Origin: Mycobacterium lehmannii | GTDB taxonomy: Bacteria > Actinomycetota > Actinomycetes > Mycobacteriales > Mycobacteriaceae | DNA length: 64,000 nucleotides | Assembly (NCBI RefSeq): GCF_002245535.1 | Contig: NZ_NKCN01000021.1 | Location: 27,991-91,990 of the forward strand | Direction of reading: 5' to 3' | Shown here: in pieces, positions 16,154-24,258 of the stretch | Position numbering within the stretch: position 1 is the first letter of the stretch | Layout: each line of letters opens with the position of its first letter | Program-made: the position numbers and the translations under genes | Notes under the pieces: generated by a model | What the model was told of the DNA's origin: nothing | What the model saw: only the letters and a program-made list of their open reading frames with translations | Databases searched by the model: none

Positions 16154-16534
16154 ATGTCTAAGTCGTATCTCCCCTTGGTCGATGCGACGGCCTGCGCGTA
16201 CGCCCCCGTCATCCGCGAACCGTTGTCGATCGCTGCCGCTGCCGACATCGCAGCCAAACTCAAGGCCCTGTCTGACCCAGTGCGTCTGCGCCTGTTCAGC
16301 CTGGTCGCCAGTCACGCCGGTGGAGAGGCCTGCGTCTGCGACATTTCCGGTGACTTCGACGTCACCCAACCAACAATCTCGCATCACCTCAAAGTCCTCA
16401 AAGACGCCGGGCTTCTCGCGTCCGAGCGGCGCGGGTCCTGGGTGTACTACTCCGTCCGTGCCGAGACCCTGATGACGCTGTCGTCGGTGCTGAGCACCGT
16501 CGCCGACGACGCGACAACCGGGGCACCCGCGTGA
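16154..16534 (+). CDS. arsR: ArsR family repressor, second copy
   Basis: A 126-residue winged-helix repressor of the other arsenic class: the recognition segment is preceded by GGEACVCDISGDF, the classic C-V-C-D arsenite motif, then VTQPTISHHLKVLKDAGLL. An extra cysteine lies near the start (ATACAYAP). It resembles Rv2642. The gene overlaps acr3 by four bases (GTGA). An A/T-rich word (TGTCAATATCGATGGATGT) across its start may be its own operator. Two different ArsR sensors in one locus suggest separate control of cadI-dinB and acr3-arsC. Confidence 0.9.
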   Translation: MSKSYLPLVDATACAYAPVIREPLSIAAAADIAAKLKALSDPVRLRLFSLVASHAGGEACVCDISGDFDVTQPTISHHLKVLKDAGLLASERRGSWVYYSVRAETLMTLSSVLSTVADDATTGAPA

Positions 16535-17640
16535 CCAAGTCCCTCACCGCGGACGCGCACCCCACCGTCGTTGAGAAGTTGTCGCTGCTCGACCGCTTCC
16601 TGCCGGTATGGATCGGCATCGCGATGGTCGCCGGCCTGTTCCTCGGGCGACTCGTTCCAGGCCTGGACACGGCCTTGAATCACGTTCAGGTCGACGGTAT
16701 TTCGTTGCCTATCGCGCTCGGCTTGCTGATCATGATGTATCCGGTGCTGGCGAAGGTCCGCTACGACCGGCTCGACACCGTCACCGGCGACCGCAAGTTG
16801 CTCATCAGCTCGTTGGTACTCAACTGGGTGCTGGGCCCAGCTTTGATGTTCGCGCTGGCTTGGCTGCTGCTGCCCGACCTACCCGAATACCGCACCGGCC
16901 TCATCATCGTGGGGCTCGCGAGATGCATTGCCATGGTGATCATTTGGAATGACCTCGCCTGTGGCGATCGCGAAGCCGCCGCCGTCCTGGTCGCACTCAA
17001 CTCGATCTTCCAGGTCATCATGTTCGCCGTCCTCGGCTGGTTCTACCTGTCCGTGCTGCCCGGCTGGCTCGGTCTGGAACAGACGACCATTAGCACCTCG
17101 CCCTCGGAGATCGCCAAGTCCGTGCTGATCTTCCTCGGCATTCCACTGCTCGCGGGATACCTGTCTCGGCGGCTCGGAGAGCGGGCCAAGGGGCGCGCCT
17201 GGTATGAATCGACGTTCCTGCCCAGAGTCGGCCCTTGCGCGCTGTACGGCCTGTTGTTCACGATCGTGATTCTCTTTGCGTTGCAAGGCGAACAAATCAC
17301 CAGCCAGCCCCTGGACGTCGTCCGCATCGCCTTGCCACTGCTCGTCTACTTCGCCGTGATGTGGGGCGGCGGTTACCTCCTCGGAGCCCTGCTCGGGCTG
17401 GGCTACCAGCGCACCACCACGCTTGCATTCACCGCTGCGGGCAATAACTTCGAACTTGCCATCGCCGTCGCCATCGCCACCTACGGCGCCACGTCGGGTC
17501 AGGCACTCGCCGGAGTCGTCGGCCCGCTCATCGAAGTACCCGTGCTCGTCGCCCTCGTCTACGTCTCACTCGCCCTTCGTCGCCGCTTCACCGACGACTT
17601 GACCCCGATACCCATCACGTCCGACCGGAGCGCGCGATGA
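16531..17640 (+). CDS. acr3: ACR3 family arsenite efflux permease
   Basis: A 369-residue membrane protein with ten predicted helices. The conserved helix-four cysteine is in GLARCIAMVIIWNDLA, and helix-nine features appear in AAGNNFELAIAVAIA with the late glutamate in PLIEVPVLVALVY; these mark ACR3 arsenite exporters rather than ArsB. The GTG start overlaps arsR2, and the stop overlaps arsC (ATGA), so the three genes are one translational unit. Exports As(III) made by ArsC. Confidence 0.93.
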   Translation: MTKSLTADAHPTVVEKLSLLDRFLPVWIGIAMVAGLFLGRLVPGLDTALNHVQVDGISLPIALGLLIMMYPVLAKVRYDRLDTVTGDRKLLISSLVLNWVLGPALMFALAWLLLPDLPEYRTGLIIVGLARCIAMVIIWNDLACGDREAAAVLVALNSIFQVIMFAVLGWFYLSVLPGWLGLEQTTISTSPSEIAKSVLIFLGIPLLAGYLSRRLGERAKGRAWYESTFLPRVGPCALYGLLFTIVILFALQGEQITSQPLDVVRIALPLLVYFAVMWGGGYLLGALLGLGYQRTTTLAFTAAGNNFELAIAVAIATYGATSGQALAGVVGPLIEVPVLVALVYVSLALRRRFTDDLTPIPITSDRSAR

Positions 17641-18077
17641 CGGGAAAGGGGGCCGACGGCAAGCCGTCCGTGTTGTTCCTGTGCACCCACAACGCAGGAC
17701 GGTCCCAGATGGCGCTGGGTTACTTCGTCCACATGGCCGGCGACGACGCCGTTGGCTGGTCCGGCGGCTCCGAACCAGCCGATGAGATCAACCCCTCCGC
17801 AATCGAGGCCATGGCAGAAGTCGGCATCGACATCACCAACGAGTTCCCCAAGCCCTGGACCGACGAGATCGTCCAAGCCGCCGATGTCGTCGTCACCATG
17901 GGCTGCGGCGACACCTGTCCGGTTCTTCCCGGAAAGCGTTACGAGAATTGGGAGTTGCCCGATCCGGCGGGCCAGTCGGTCGACACGGTTCGACCGATCC
18001 GTGACGACATCGAAGAGCGCGTCCGCCGCCTACTCACCGACCTCGGCGTCCCCGTTCGACGCGTACCCGGTGCGTAG
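17637..18077 (+). CDS. arsC: Arsenate reductase, LMW-phosphatase type
   Basis: A 146-residue enzyme with the phosphatase-type loop C16-T-H-N-A-G-R22-S, which attacks arsenate. TMGCGDTCPVLPGKRYENW contains two further cysteines, and ELPDPAGQ supplies the D-P general acid. In actinobacteria such enzymes are regenerated through mycothiol/mycoredoxin or thioredoxin; the cysteine set alone does not settle which. Coupled to acr3 by ATGA. Converts As(V) to As(III) for export. Confidence 0.92.
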   Translation: MTGKGADGKPSVLFLCTHNAGRSQMALGYFVHMAGDDAVGWSGGSEPADEINPSAIEAMAEVGIDITNEFPKPWTDEIVQAADVVVTMGCGDTCPVLPGKRYENWELPDPAGQSVDTVRPIRDDIEERVRRLLTDLGVPVRRVPGA

Positions 18078-18113
18078 CGGCAGTGTTGCAACGTTCCAGA
18101 GGAGACAAGCACG

Positions 18114-18518
18114 ATGGCAAACCGCTGGTGTGGAGTGACGATCGATTGCGCCGATCCCATTCGGATGTCGGCTTTCTGGGGCGCACTGCTGGGCATTCCT
18201 GCTTCAAGCGAGCATGGGGATGATCCGGACTGGGCAACGGTGGGCTCGCGCTCGGGACGGATTCCCCGACTGACCTTTCAGCGCGTACCCGAACCGAAGG
18301 TCACCAAGGTCCGCATTCATCTGGACGTGCAGGTAGACGACATCGACGCGGGCCGCGACCAGGTCGAATTTCTTGGCGGACGGTGGACGGGCATTCGCAA
18401 CGATTACGACGAGGGCGCGGTCCTTGTGATGCTCGATCCCGAAGGACACGAATTCTGCTTGGTTCAGTACTTCGAGAACCACTCACCCGATGGTGAACCG
18501 GATTCGGTCAAACGTTGA
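18114..18518 (+). CDS. VOC family protein (glyoxalase-like)
   Basis: A 134-residue single-module VOC protein: RWCGVTIDCADPIRMSAFWG at the start, then RIHLDVQVDDIDAGRDQVEF and MLDPEGHEFCLVQYFE at the end. The H/E positions fit a metal site. It follows arsC by 36 bases on the same strand with GAGGAGAC before the ATG, so it may belong to the arsenic operon; function unknown. Its last 11 bases overlap the convergent ychF gene. Confidence 0.82.
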   Translation: MANRWCGVTIDCADPIRMSAFWGALLGIPASSEHGDDPDWATVGSRSGRIPRLTFQRVPEPKVTKVRIHLDVQVDDIDAGRDQVEFLGGRWTGIRNDYDEGAVLVMLDPEGHEFCLVQYFENHSPDGEPDSVKR

Positions 18519-19581
18519 ACCGGAACTCGACGACGTCTCCGTCAGCCATGACGTAGTCCTTGCCTTCCATCCGCACCTTGCCCGCGGCCTTCGCGGCGGC
18601 CATCGACCCGGCCTCGATCAGGTCGTCGTAAGAGACGATCTCGGCCTTGATGAAGCCCTTCTCGAAGTCGGTGTGGATCACACCTGCCGCCTTCGGCGCG
18701 GTATCGCCCTGGTGAATCGTCCACGCGCGGGCCTCTTTCGGGCCCGCGGTCAAGAACGTCTGCAACTTCAGCGTGTGAAAACCGGCACGCGCCAACGCAT
18801 CCAGCCCACGTTCGGTCTGGCCGATGGACTCCAGCAGCTCGGCGGCCGATTCGTCGTCGAGCTCCTGCAGCTCGGCCTCGATCTTCGCGTCCAGGAAAAC
18901 CGCGTCGGCGGGTGCGACCAGTTCACGTAGCTCCGCCTTGCGCGCCTCGTCGGTCAGCACCGCCTCATCGGCGTTGAACACGTACAGGAACGGTTTGGTG
19001 GTCAGCAGATTCAGCTCCCGCAGCGGCGCGACGTCGGTCCCGGCGGCGAACAACGTGGTTCCTTCGTTGAGGACTTCCTGCGCAGCCACGGCGGCCTCAT
19101 ATGCCGGCCGGCGCTCCTTGTGCGTCCTGGCCTCCTTCTCCAGCCGCGGCAGCGCCTTCTCCAGCGTCTGCATATCGGCGAGGATCAGCTCGGTCTCGAT
19201 CACCTCGATGTCGGACTTGGGATCGATGCGGCCGTCGACGTGCGCCACATCGTCGTCGCTGAACACGCGCACCACCTGGCAGATCGCGTCGCTCTCGCGG
19301 ATGTTGGCGAGGAACTTGTTGCCCAGCCCGGCGCCTTCCGAGGCGCCCTTGACGATCCCGGCGATATCAACGAAGGTGACCGGCGCATGAACGATCTTTT
19401 CCGACCCAAACATCTTGGCGAGCTCGGCCAGTCGCGGATCGGGCAGCGGAACGACACCCTCGTTGGGTTCGATCGTGGCGAACGGGTAGTTGGCCGCGAG
19501 GACGTCGTTGCGCGTCAACGCGTTGAACAGCGTCGATTTCCCGACGTTCGGCAGGCCGACGATTCCCAGGTTCAAGCTCAC
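18508..19581 (-). CDS. ychF: Redox-regulated ATPase/GTPase YchF
   Basis: A 357-residue Obg-family P-loop protein, near the standard family length. G1 is GLPNVGKST, G3 is VDIAGIVKGASEGAGLGN, the central coiled coil covers about residues 130-200, and the C-terminal TGS domain begins near residue 275 (FLTAGPKEARAWTI). YchF binds ATP rather than GTP and associates with ribosomes and stress control. GTG start. This is the left end of the stretch syntenic with M. tuberculosis Rv1112 onwards. Confidence 0.96.
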   Translation of the reverse strand: MSLNLGIVGLPNVGKSTLFNALTRNDVLAANYPFATIEPNEGVVPLPDPRLAELAKMFGSEKIVHAPVTFVDIAGIVKGASEGAGLGNKFLANIRESDAICQVVRVFSDDDVAHVDGRIDPKSDIEVIETELILADMQTLEKALPRLEKEARTHKERRPAYEAAVAAQEVLNEGTTLFAAGTDVAPLRELNLLTTKPFLYVFNADEAVLTDEARKAELRELVAPADAVFLDAKIEAELQELDDESAAELLESIGQTERGLDALARAGFHTLKLQTFLTAGPKEARAWTIHQGDTAPKAAGVIHTDFEKGFIKAEIVSYDDLIEAGSMAAAKAAGKVRMEGKDYVMADGDVVEFRFNV

Positions 19582-19653
19582 AGGGTCCAGAGTCTAGGAG
19601 ACCGTGACGGGCACGCCAGAACCGCGCTGACAGCCACACGGAGCCAGAGCCGG

Positions 19654-19659
19654 TACGGT
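19654..19659 (+). promoter_or_regulatory. Probable -10 element, leaderless gene
   Basis: TACGGT fits the mycobacterial TANNNT -10 consensus and ends six bases before the GTG at 19666, the spacing expected for a leaderless mRNA. Confidence 0.5.
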
Positions 19660-19665
19660 CTACCT

Positions 19666-20793
19666 GTGTCTGCACAGCGCGCACGGTCGGCCGTCGGCGC
19701 CGACCACCGCTCCGCGCATCCCAACTTTCCCGGTGTGCCCGGGTGGGGCGGCGTGCTGATCGCGGTCACCCTGACGACGGTCGGGTTCGCGTTCGACGCC
19801 GGATCGGGCAGCCGAGAACTCAGCTCGGTGTTCGCGGCGTTCTACGTCCTCGGCTGCCTCGCGGCCGTACTGGCGGTCCGCCAGCAAGCCGTGTTCACCG
19901 CGGTCATCCAGCCGCCGCTGCTGTTGTTCGTCAGCGTGCCGGGCGCCTACTTCCTGTTCACCGGCGGCCAGTTCACCGGGGTGAAGGACCTGGCGATCAA
20001 TTGCGGCTATCCACTGATCGAGCGCTTCCCGCTGATGTTCTTCACGTCGGCGGCCGTGCTGCTGATCGGTTTGTGCCGGTGGTACATCGGGATGTCGACA
20101 CGCCGCACCTCCCCCGCCACCTCCGAGGACAGCGAGGCGAAAAAGCCCGCATTGGCCGCGGCCGTCACGACCGCGGTCACGGCAGCGGCGGCCAAGATCT
20201 CTCCGCTGTTCGCCCGCACGCCACGTGACAAGGACGACGAGGTCGCCCCCCGGCCGCGCCGCAAGCGCCCCGACACTGCGAGCCGGAACGCCCGCGCGGA
20301 CCGTACGTCGTCACGAACCAGCAGGGCGGCCGCCGATCGCAGCGGTCGGCCGGCCCGGCGCAGTACGACGTCGCGGTCCCGCCATGTGCGGCCTCCTGCC
20401 ACCGAGATCGTCGAGCCGATCGCCGAACGTCCTCGGCGCGCTCGCTCCGGCAGGCACGCCGAGCCGCAAGGGGCCGAGCCTCGGCGCAGGCCGCGCACGT
20501 CGAACCCGCGTCAGCCGGGTCCTCCGCCGTCCGAACGCCGCGCCGGCTACGACCGCAGGAGTCAGGACCGGACAGCGGACCGGCCCGAGCGCCGCCGTCG
20601 CTTCGACGACTACCAGCCTCGCGAGCCGCACGGCCGAAACGGCAGCAACGGCAACGGGTCAGGCAAAGGTACCCACCATCCGATCTCCCGGGTGCGCTAC
20701 CGCGGCGAGGAAGCCGACGACCGCGCGGAGTACCGCACCCGCCGCCGCGCTCCCCGCGGCTGGGAGGCCGATTCCTGGGAGTACGACATCTAG
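19666..20793 (+). CDS. DUF6542-type membrane protein with long basic tail
   Basis: A 375-residue protein from GTG 19666. The first 150 residues carry four membrane helices (VLIAVTLTTVGFAF; LSSVFAAFYVLGCLAAVLAV; PLLLFVSVPGAYFLF; LMFFTSAAVLLIGL). The rest (about 165-375) is disordered and extremely rich in arginine, proline and serine. It matches the gene next to lytB2 in M. tuberculosis (Rv1111c). The role is unknown; such tails often bind nucleic acid, lipid head groups or protein partners. Its stop overlaps the convergent PBP gene by four bases. Confidence 0.85.
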   Translation: MSAQRARSAVGADHRSAHPNFPGVPGWGGVLIAVTLTTVGFAFDAGSGSRELSSVFAAFYVLGCLAAVLAVRQQAVFTAVIQPPLLLFVSVPGAYFLFTGGQFTGVKDLAINCGYPLIERFPLMFFTSAAVLLIGLCRWYIGMSTRRTSPATSEDSEAKKPALAAAVTTAVTAAAAKISPLFARTPRDKDDEVAPRPRRKRPDTASRNARADRTSSRTSRAAADRSGRPARRSTTSRSRHVRPPATEIVEPIAERPRRARSGRHAEPQGAEPRRRPRTSNPRQPGPPPSERRAGYDRRSQDRTADRPERRRRFDDYQPREPHGRNGSNGNGSGKGTHHPISRVRYRGEEADDRAEYRTRRRAPRGWEADSWEYDI

Positions 20794-22583
20794 CCTCGGG
20801 CGCGCAGGAAGCGGCCCGCGGCGTCCACCGCCGGAGCGGAGCTGCCCGCGTCGCTGACGAACACCGCCAACGCCAGGTCGCCGTCGATGCCGACGAACCA
20901 GCCGTGTGCGTGGGTGTCGTCGATGTACTCGGCGGTGCCGGTCTTTCCGAGCATCCCGGGGATGTCCTGTAGCTGCGTGGCCGTCCCGTTGGTCACGGTT
21001 TCGCGCATCATCGATCTGACCTGCTCGGCGACGGCCGTCGGCACCGGATCCGGCGTGCGGTCGGGCCTGCCCGGTTGACCCTCGACGATTGCAGGGGCCG
21101 GCGCCGAACCGCGTGCCAGAGCGGCGGCCACCAGCGCTATACCGAACGGCGAGGCGGTGACCTGGCCCTGGCCGATGCCCGCCTCGACGCGCAACGCCGG
21201 TGTGTCCGCGACCGGAACCTTGCCCGTGACCGTCGTCATCCCCGGCGCGGTGTAGTCGACGCCGAGGCCGAGCTGCGCCGCCGCCTTGGTCAGCGCGTCG
21301 GGCGGCAGGTTGACCGCCAGCCGGCCCATGGTCGTGTTACAGGACCGCGCGAACGCGGTGTGCAGCGGCACCAGACCGAGCTCGAAGTTGTCGTCGTTGG
21401 GGATCTGCCTGCCCTCGATGTTCTCGGTGGCGGGGCAGGCGACGACGCTGTCGGGGGTGACCTGGCCGGCCTGCAGTGCGGCCGACACCGTCACCGTCTT
21501 GAACGTCGACCCCGGCGGATAGAGGCCCGTCAACGCGATCGGCCCCTGCGCGTCTGCGGGCGTATTTTGCGCGACGGCCATCAGGTTTCCGGTGGACGGC
21601 TGGATCGCGACCAGCGCCGCCGGGGTCGCAAGCGGCGCGAGCGCGTCTTCTGCTGCCCGCAGCATCGCGACGTCGAGCGTGCTGGCGATGTCGCCGACCG
21701 GTTTGGCGTCCCGCCCGCCGACGCGGCGCGGTCCCGTACTGGTCTGTGCGCTGACCGCCCATCCCGCGGCCTCGTCGGTGCGCTGCTGCCACAGTTCGGA
21801 CAACCCGGCCAGCGTGGGCGACGTGAGCGCCTTGTCGGTCGCCAGCAGACGCGTCTGGGGCGCGAGCGTGACATTCGCGAGCGCGGACAGCGGCGCCTCG
21901 ATCGGCGCTAGGTCCTCCTCGCGGAGCGTGATCGCGGTGACCGGCTTACCGCCCGCCGCGTCGAGGTCGGCGCGCAGCGATTCGGCGGTGATCCCGGGCG
22001 CGATCGGGTTGAGCAGCGCGGCAACGGTATTCACGTCCGCGCCGGGCGACAGGTTGACCAGCGTCACGATGTGCTGGGTGAGCAGTTCCGCACCGGTGCG
22101 GTCCAGGACGCGTGCGGCCGGCTGGGGGTTGAGCGTGCTGTAGGACAGCGGCCCCTCGTCGAGGCCGGGAGCGACGGTCGCCGGTTTCCAGTCGATTCTG
22201 ACGTCGCCGCCCGACGCGCTCGCCGTGCCGTTCGTCGTGTACGCCCACTGGGTGGCTCCGTCGCGGAACTTCCAGGTGGTGTCGAGGCGAAAAGTGGACG
22301 GCTTGTCGTCTTCGTGCTGCACCGACGACACCTCGACGCGCAGGTCAGTGCCGAGGCTCTCGAAGAGCTTGGTCAGCGTGTCGGTCGCGGCGGCGGAATC
22401 GGTTGTGAGCGCTGCGGCGGCTGCGGCGTCACCCTTGGCCAGCGCGGCAGCGAACGTACGCACCGCGTCGTTCAGGCGGTCTTGGCCAGAGGAGCAACCC
22501 GCGGCGGCCATGATCAGCGCCAGCACCAGCAGCGAGCGTGCGGCTACTGCAAGATTTACCAACGATTTTCGCGGTGAGTGCAC
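20790..22583 (-). CDS. Lipoprotein class B penicillin-binding protein (MecA_N plus transpeptidase)
   Basis: A 597-residue protein. A lipoprotein signal ends at the lipobox A-A-G-C (residue 30), followed by an NTF2-like MecA N-terminal domain (about 35-150), a dimerisation region, and the transpeptidase domain (about 290-597) with the three active-site motifs S-T-F-K (PPGSTFKTV), S-C-N (ARSCNTTMG) and K-T-G (GKTGTAEY). Related to M. tuberculosis Rv2864c. It crosslinks peptidoglycan outside the membrane. The GTG at 22583 is 12 bases after ispH; the two are probably cotranscribed. Confidence 0.9.
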   Translation of the reverse strand: MHSPRKSLVNLAVAARSLLVLALIMAAAGCSSGQDRLNDAVRTFAAALAKGDAAAAAALTTDSAAATDTLTKLFESLGTDLRVEVSSVQHEDDKPSTFRLDTTWKFRDGATQWAYTTNGTASASGGDVRIDWKPATVAPGLDEGPLSYSTLNPQPAARVLDRTGAELLTQHIVTLVNLSPGADVNTVAALLNPIAPGITAESLRADLDAAGGKPVTAITLREEDLAPIEAPLSALANVTLAPQTRLLATDKALTSPTLAGLSELWQQRTDEAAGWAVSAQTSTGPRRVGGRDAKPVGDIASTLDVAMLRAAEDALAPLATPAALVAIQPSTGNLMAVAQNTPADAQGPIALTGLYPPGSTFKTVTVSAALQAGQVTPDSVVACPATENIEGRQIPNDDNFELGLVPLHTAFARSCNTTMGRLAVNLPPDALTKAAAQLGLGVDYTAPGMTTVTGKVPVADTPALRVEAGIGQGQVTASPFGIALVAAALARGSAPAPAIVEGQPGRPDRTPDPVPTAVAEQVRSMMRETVTNGTATQLQDIPGMLGKTGTAEYIDDTHAHGWFVGIDGDLALAVFVSDAGSSAPAVDAAGRFLRARG

Positions 22584-22594
22584 GCTCGATGAGG

Positions 22595-23596
22595 TTACGC
22601 GCGGGCGGGGCGGATCTCCCGAGGCAACGCGAACACGAGTGTCTCGTTGGCCGTCGTCACCGGCTGCACCATGTCGTAGCCGTACTCGGCCAGCCGCTCC
22701 AGCACGCCGCGCACCAGGATCTCGGGCACCGACGCGCCGGAGGTCACGCCGACCGTCGTCACGCCCTCGAGCCACGCGGGGTCGATGTCGTCGGCGTAGT
22801 CGACCAGGTGCGCCGCGTCGGATCCGGCACCCAAGGCGACCTCGACCAGGCGCACGGAATTCGACGAGTTGCGCGATCCGACGACGATCACCAGCTCGCA
22901 CTCCGGGGCCATCGCCTTGACGGCGACCTGACGGTTCTGGGTCGCGTAGCAGATGTCGTCGCTGGGTGGGTCCTGCAGGGTCGGGAACTTCTCCCGCAGC
23001 CGACGCACCGTCTCCATCGTCTCGTCGACGCTCAGCGTGGTCTGCGACAGCCAGATGACCTTGCTCTCGTCGCGCACGGTGACGTTGTCGACCGAATCGG
23101 GTCCGTCGACGAGCTGGACGTGGTCGGGCGCCTCGCCGGCGGTCCCGATGACCTCCTCGTGGCCCTCGTGTCCGATCAGCAGGATGTCGAAGTCGTCCCT
23201 GGCGAACCGTTTGGCCTCGTTGTGAACCTTGGTGACCAGCGGGCAGGTCGCGTCGATGACCTTGAGATCGCGCTCTTTGGCGGTCTGGTGCACGGTCGGG
23301 GCGACGCCGTGTGCGGAGAACACCACGATCGCGCCCTCGGGCACCTGGTCGGTCTCGTCGACGAAGACGGCGCCTGCCTTGGCCAACGTGTCGACGACGT
23401 GCCGGTTGTGCACGATCTCATGACGCACGTACACCGGAGCGCCATGCTTCTCCAGCGCACGCTCGACGGTCTCGACGGCGCGATCCACTCCGGCGCAGTA
23501 CCCGCGCGGTTCGGCAAGCAGTACGCGTTTCCCGGTCACGCCACCGGCGACCGAGCTCGAGGCGCCCGGAATCCCCATGTTGATTGTCGGCGGCAT
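22595..23596 (-). CDS. ispH: 4-hydroxy-3-methylbut-2-enyl diphosphate reductase
   Basis: A 333-residue IspH (LytB), last enzyme of the MEP isoprenoid pathway, giving IPP and DMAPP. The three cluster-binding cysteines are in PRGYCAGVDRAV, DATCPLVTKVH and DDICYATQNRQ, and GHEGHEEVIG and VGSRNSSNS form substrate contacts. I choose ATG 23596 (MPPTINMGIPG); ATG 23578 is also possible. Divergent from the lipid-droplet-type gene. Orthologous in position to lytB2 (Rv1110). Confidence 0.95.
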   Translation of the reverse strand: MPPTINMGIPGASSSVAGGVTGKRVLLAEPRGYCAGVDRAVETVERALEKHGAPVYVRHEIVHNRHVVDTLAKAGAVFVDETDQVPEGAIVVFSAHGVAPTVHQTAKERDLKVIDATCPLVTKVHNEAKRFARDDFDILLIGHEGHEEVIGTAGEAPDHVQLVDGPDSVDNVTVRDESKVIWLSQTTLSVDETMETVRRLREKFPTLQDPPSDDICYATQNRQVAVKAMAPECELVIVVGSRNSSNSVRLVEVALGAGSDAAHLVDYADDIDPAWLEGVTTVGVTSGASVPEILVRGVLERLAEYGYDMVQPVTTANETLVFALPREIRPARA

Positions 23597-23657
23597 GGCT
23601 ACCAGGGTACGCACAGTGCCGTTCCAAGGCCGTTCGTCCCAGCCGAGAAGCCGCCCG

Positions 23658-23663
23658 TAGGCT
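23658..23663 (+). promoter_or_regulatory. Probable -10 element, leaderless gene
   Basis: TAGGCT fits TANNNT and ends six bases before ATG 23670, which supports that ATG rather than the GTG at 23664 as the start. Confidence 0.5.
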
Positions 23664-23669
23664 GTGACC

Positions 23670-24239
23670 ATGGCAACCGCACCGTATGGGGTCCGTCTGC
23701 TGGTCGGCGCGGCGGTAACCGCCATCGAGGAAACCCGCAAGCTGCCCCAAACCATCCTGATGTACCCGATGACCGTCGTCAGCAGCCTCGCGCACCTGGT
23801 GATGAAGGTCCAGCAGGACGTCGCCGACCTGGTCAACAAGGGTGACGAGACGCTGGAGACGATCTTCCCGCCCAAAGACGAGCAGCCCGAGTGGGCCACC
23901 TTCGACGAAGACGACGACGCTTCCGAGGCGCCGAGCTCGGCCGCCTCGAGCGACGGCGAACGGATGACCGAGGGCCGTTTTGCGCTGTTCAGCAACGGTG
24001 AGCCACAGTCGTCGTCCGAACAAGACGGCGAAGATGCCGACCTGGCGATCGGTGAGGCCCCCGAGATCGTCACCGAGCTCGACTACGAGTCCCTGACCCT
24101 GGCGCAGCTGCGCGCACGGCTGAACACGCTGCGCGTGGCGGACCTCGAGGCGTTGCTGGCCTACGAGGAAGCCACCAAGGGCCGCGCGCCGTTCCAGACG
24201 CTGCTCGCCAACAGGATCACGCGCGCGTCGGCCAAGTGA
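23670..24239 (+). CDS. Lipid droplet-associated type protein
   Basis: A 189-residue protein resembling M. tuberculosis Rv1109c. The first 60 residues are amphipathic (GVRLLVGAAVTAIEETRKLP, then QTILMYPMTVVSSLAHLVMK), the middle is acidic and disordered, and a C-terminal helical domain (LDYESLTLAQLRARLNTLRV) ends in basic residues. Relatives in Rhodococcus coat storage lipid droplets. I infer lipid surface binding from this helix pattern and family memory. It leads the xseA-xseB run with 19 bases to xseA. Confidence 0.78.
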   Translation: MATAPYGVRLLVGAAVTAIEETRKLPQTILMYPMTVVSSLAHLVMKVQQDVADLVNKGDETLETIFPPKDEQPEWATFDEDDDASEAPSSAASSDGERMTEGRFALFSNGEPQSSSEQDGEDADLAIGEAPEIVTELDYESLTLAQLRARLNTLRVADLEALLAYEEATKGRAPFQTLLANRITRASAK

Positions 24240-24258
24240 CCACCCCAACGCCGGGTAG

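Noticed and set aside
14508..18518. Recent horizontal transfer of the arsenic locus
   Set aside because: No integrase, tRNA or flanking repeat is visible, and base composition and codon use look like the surroundings.
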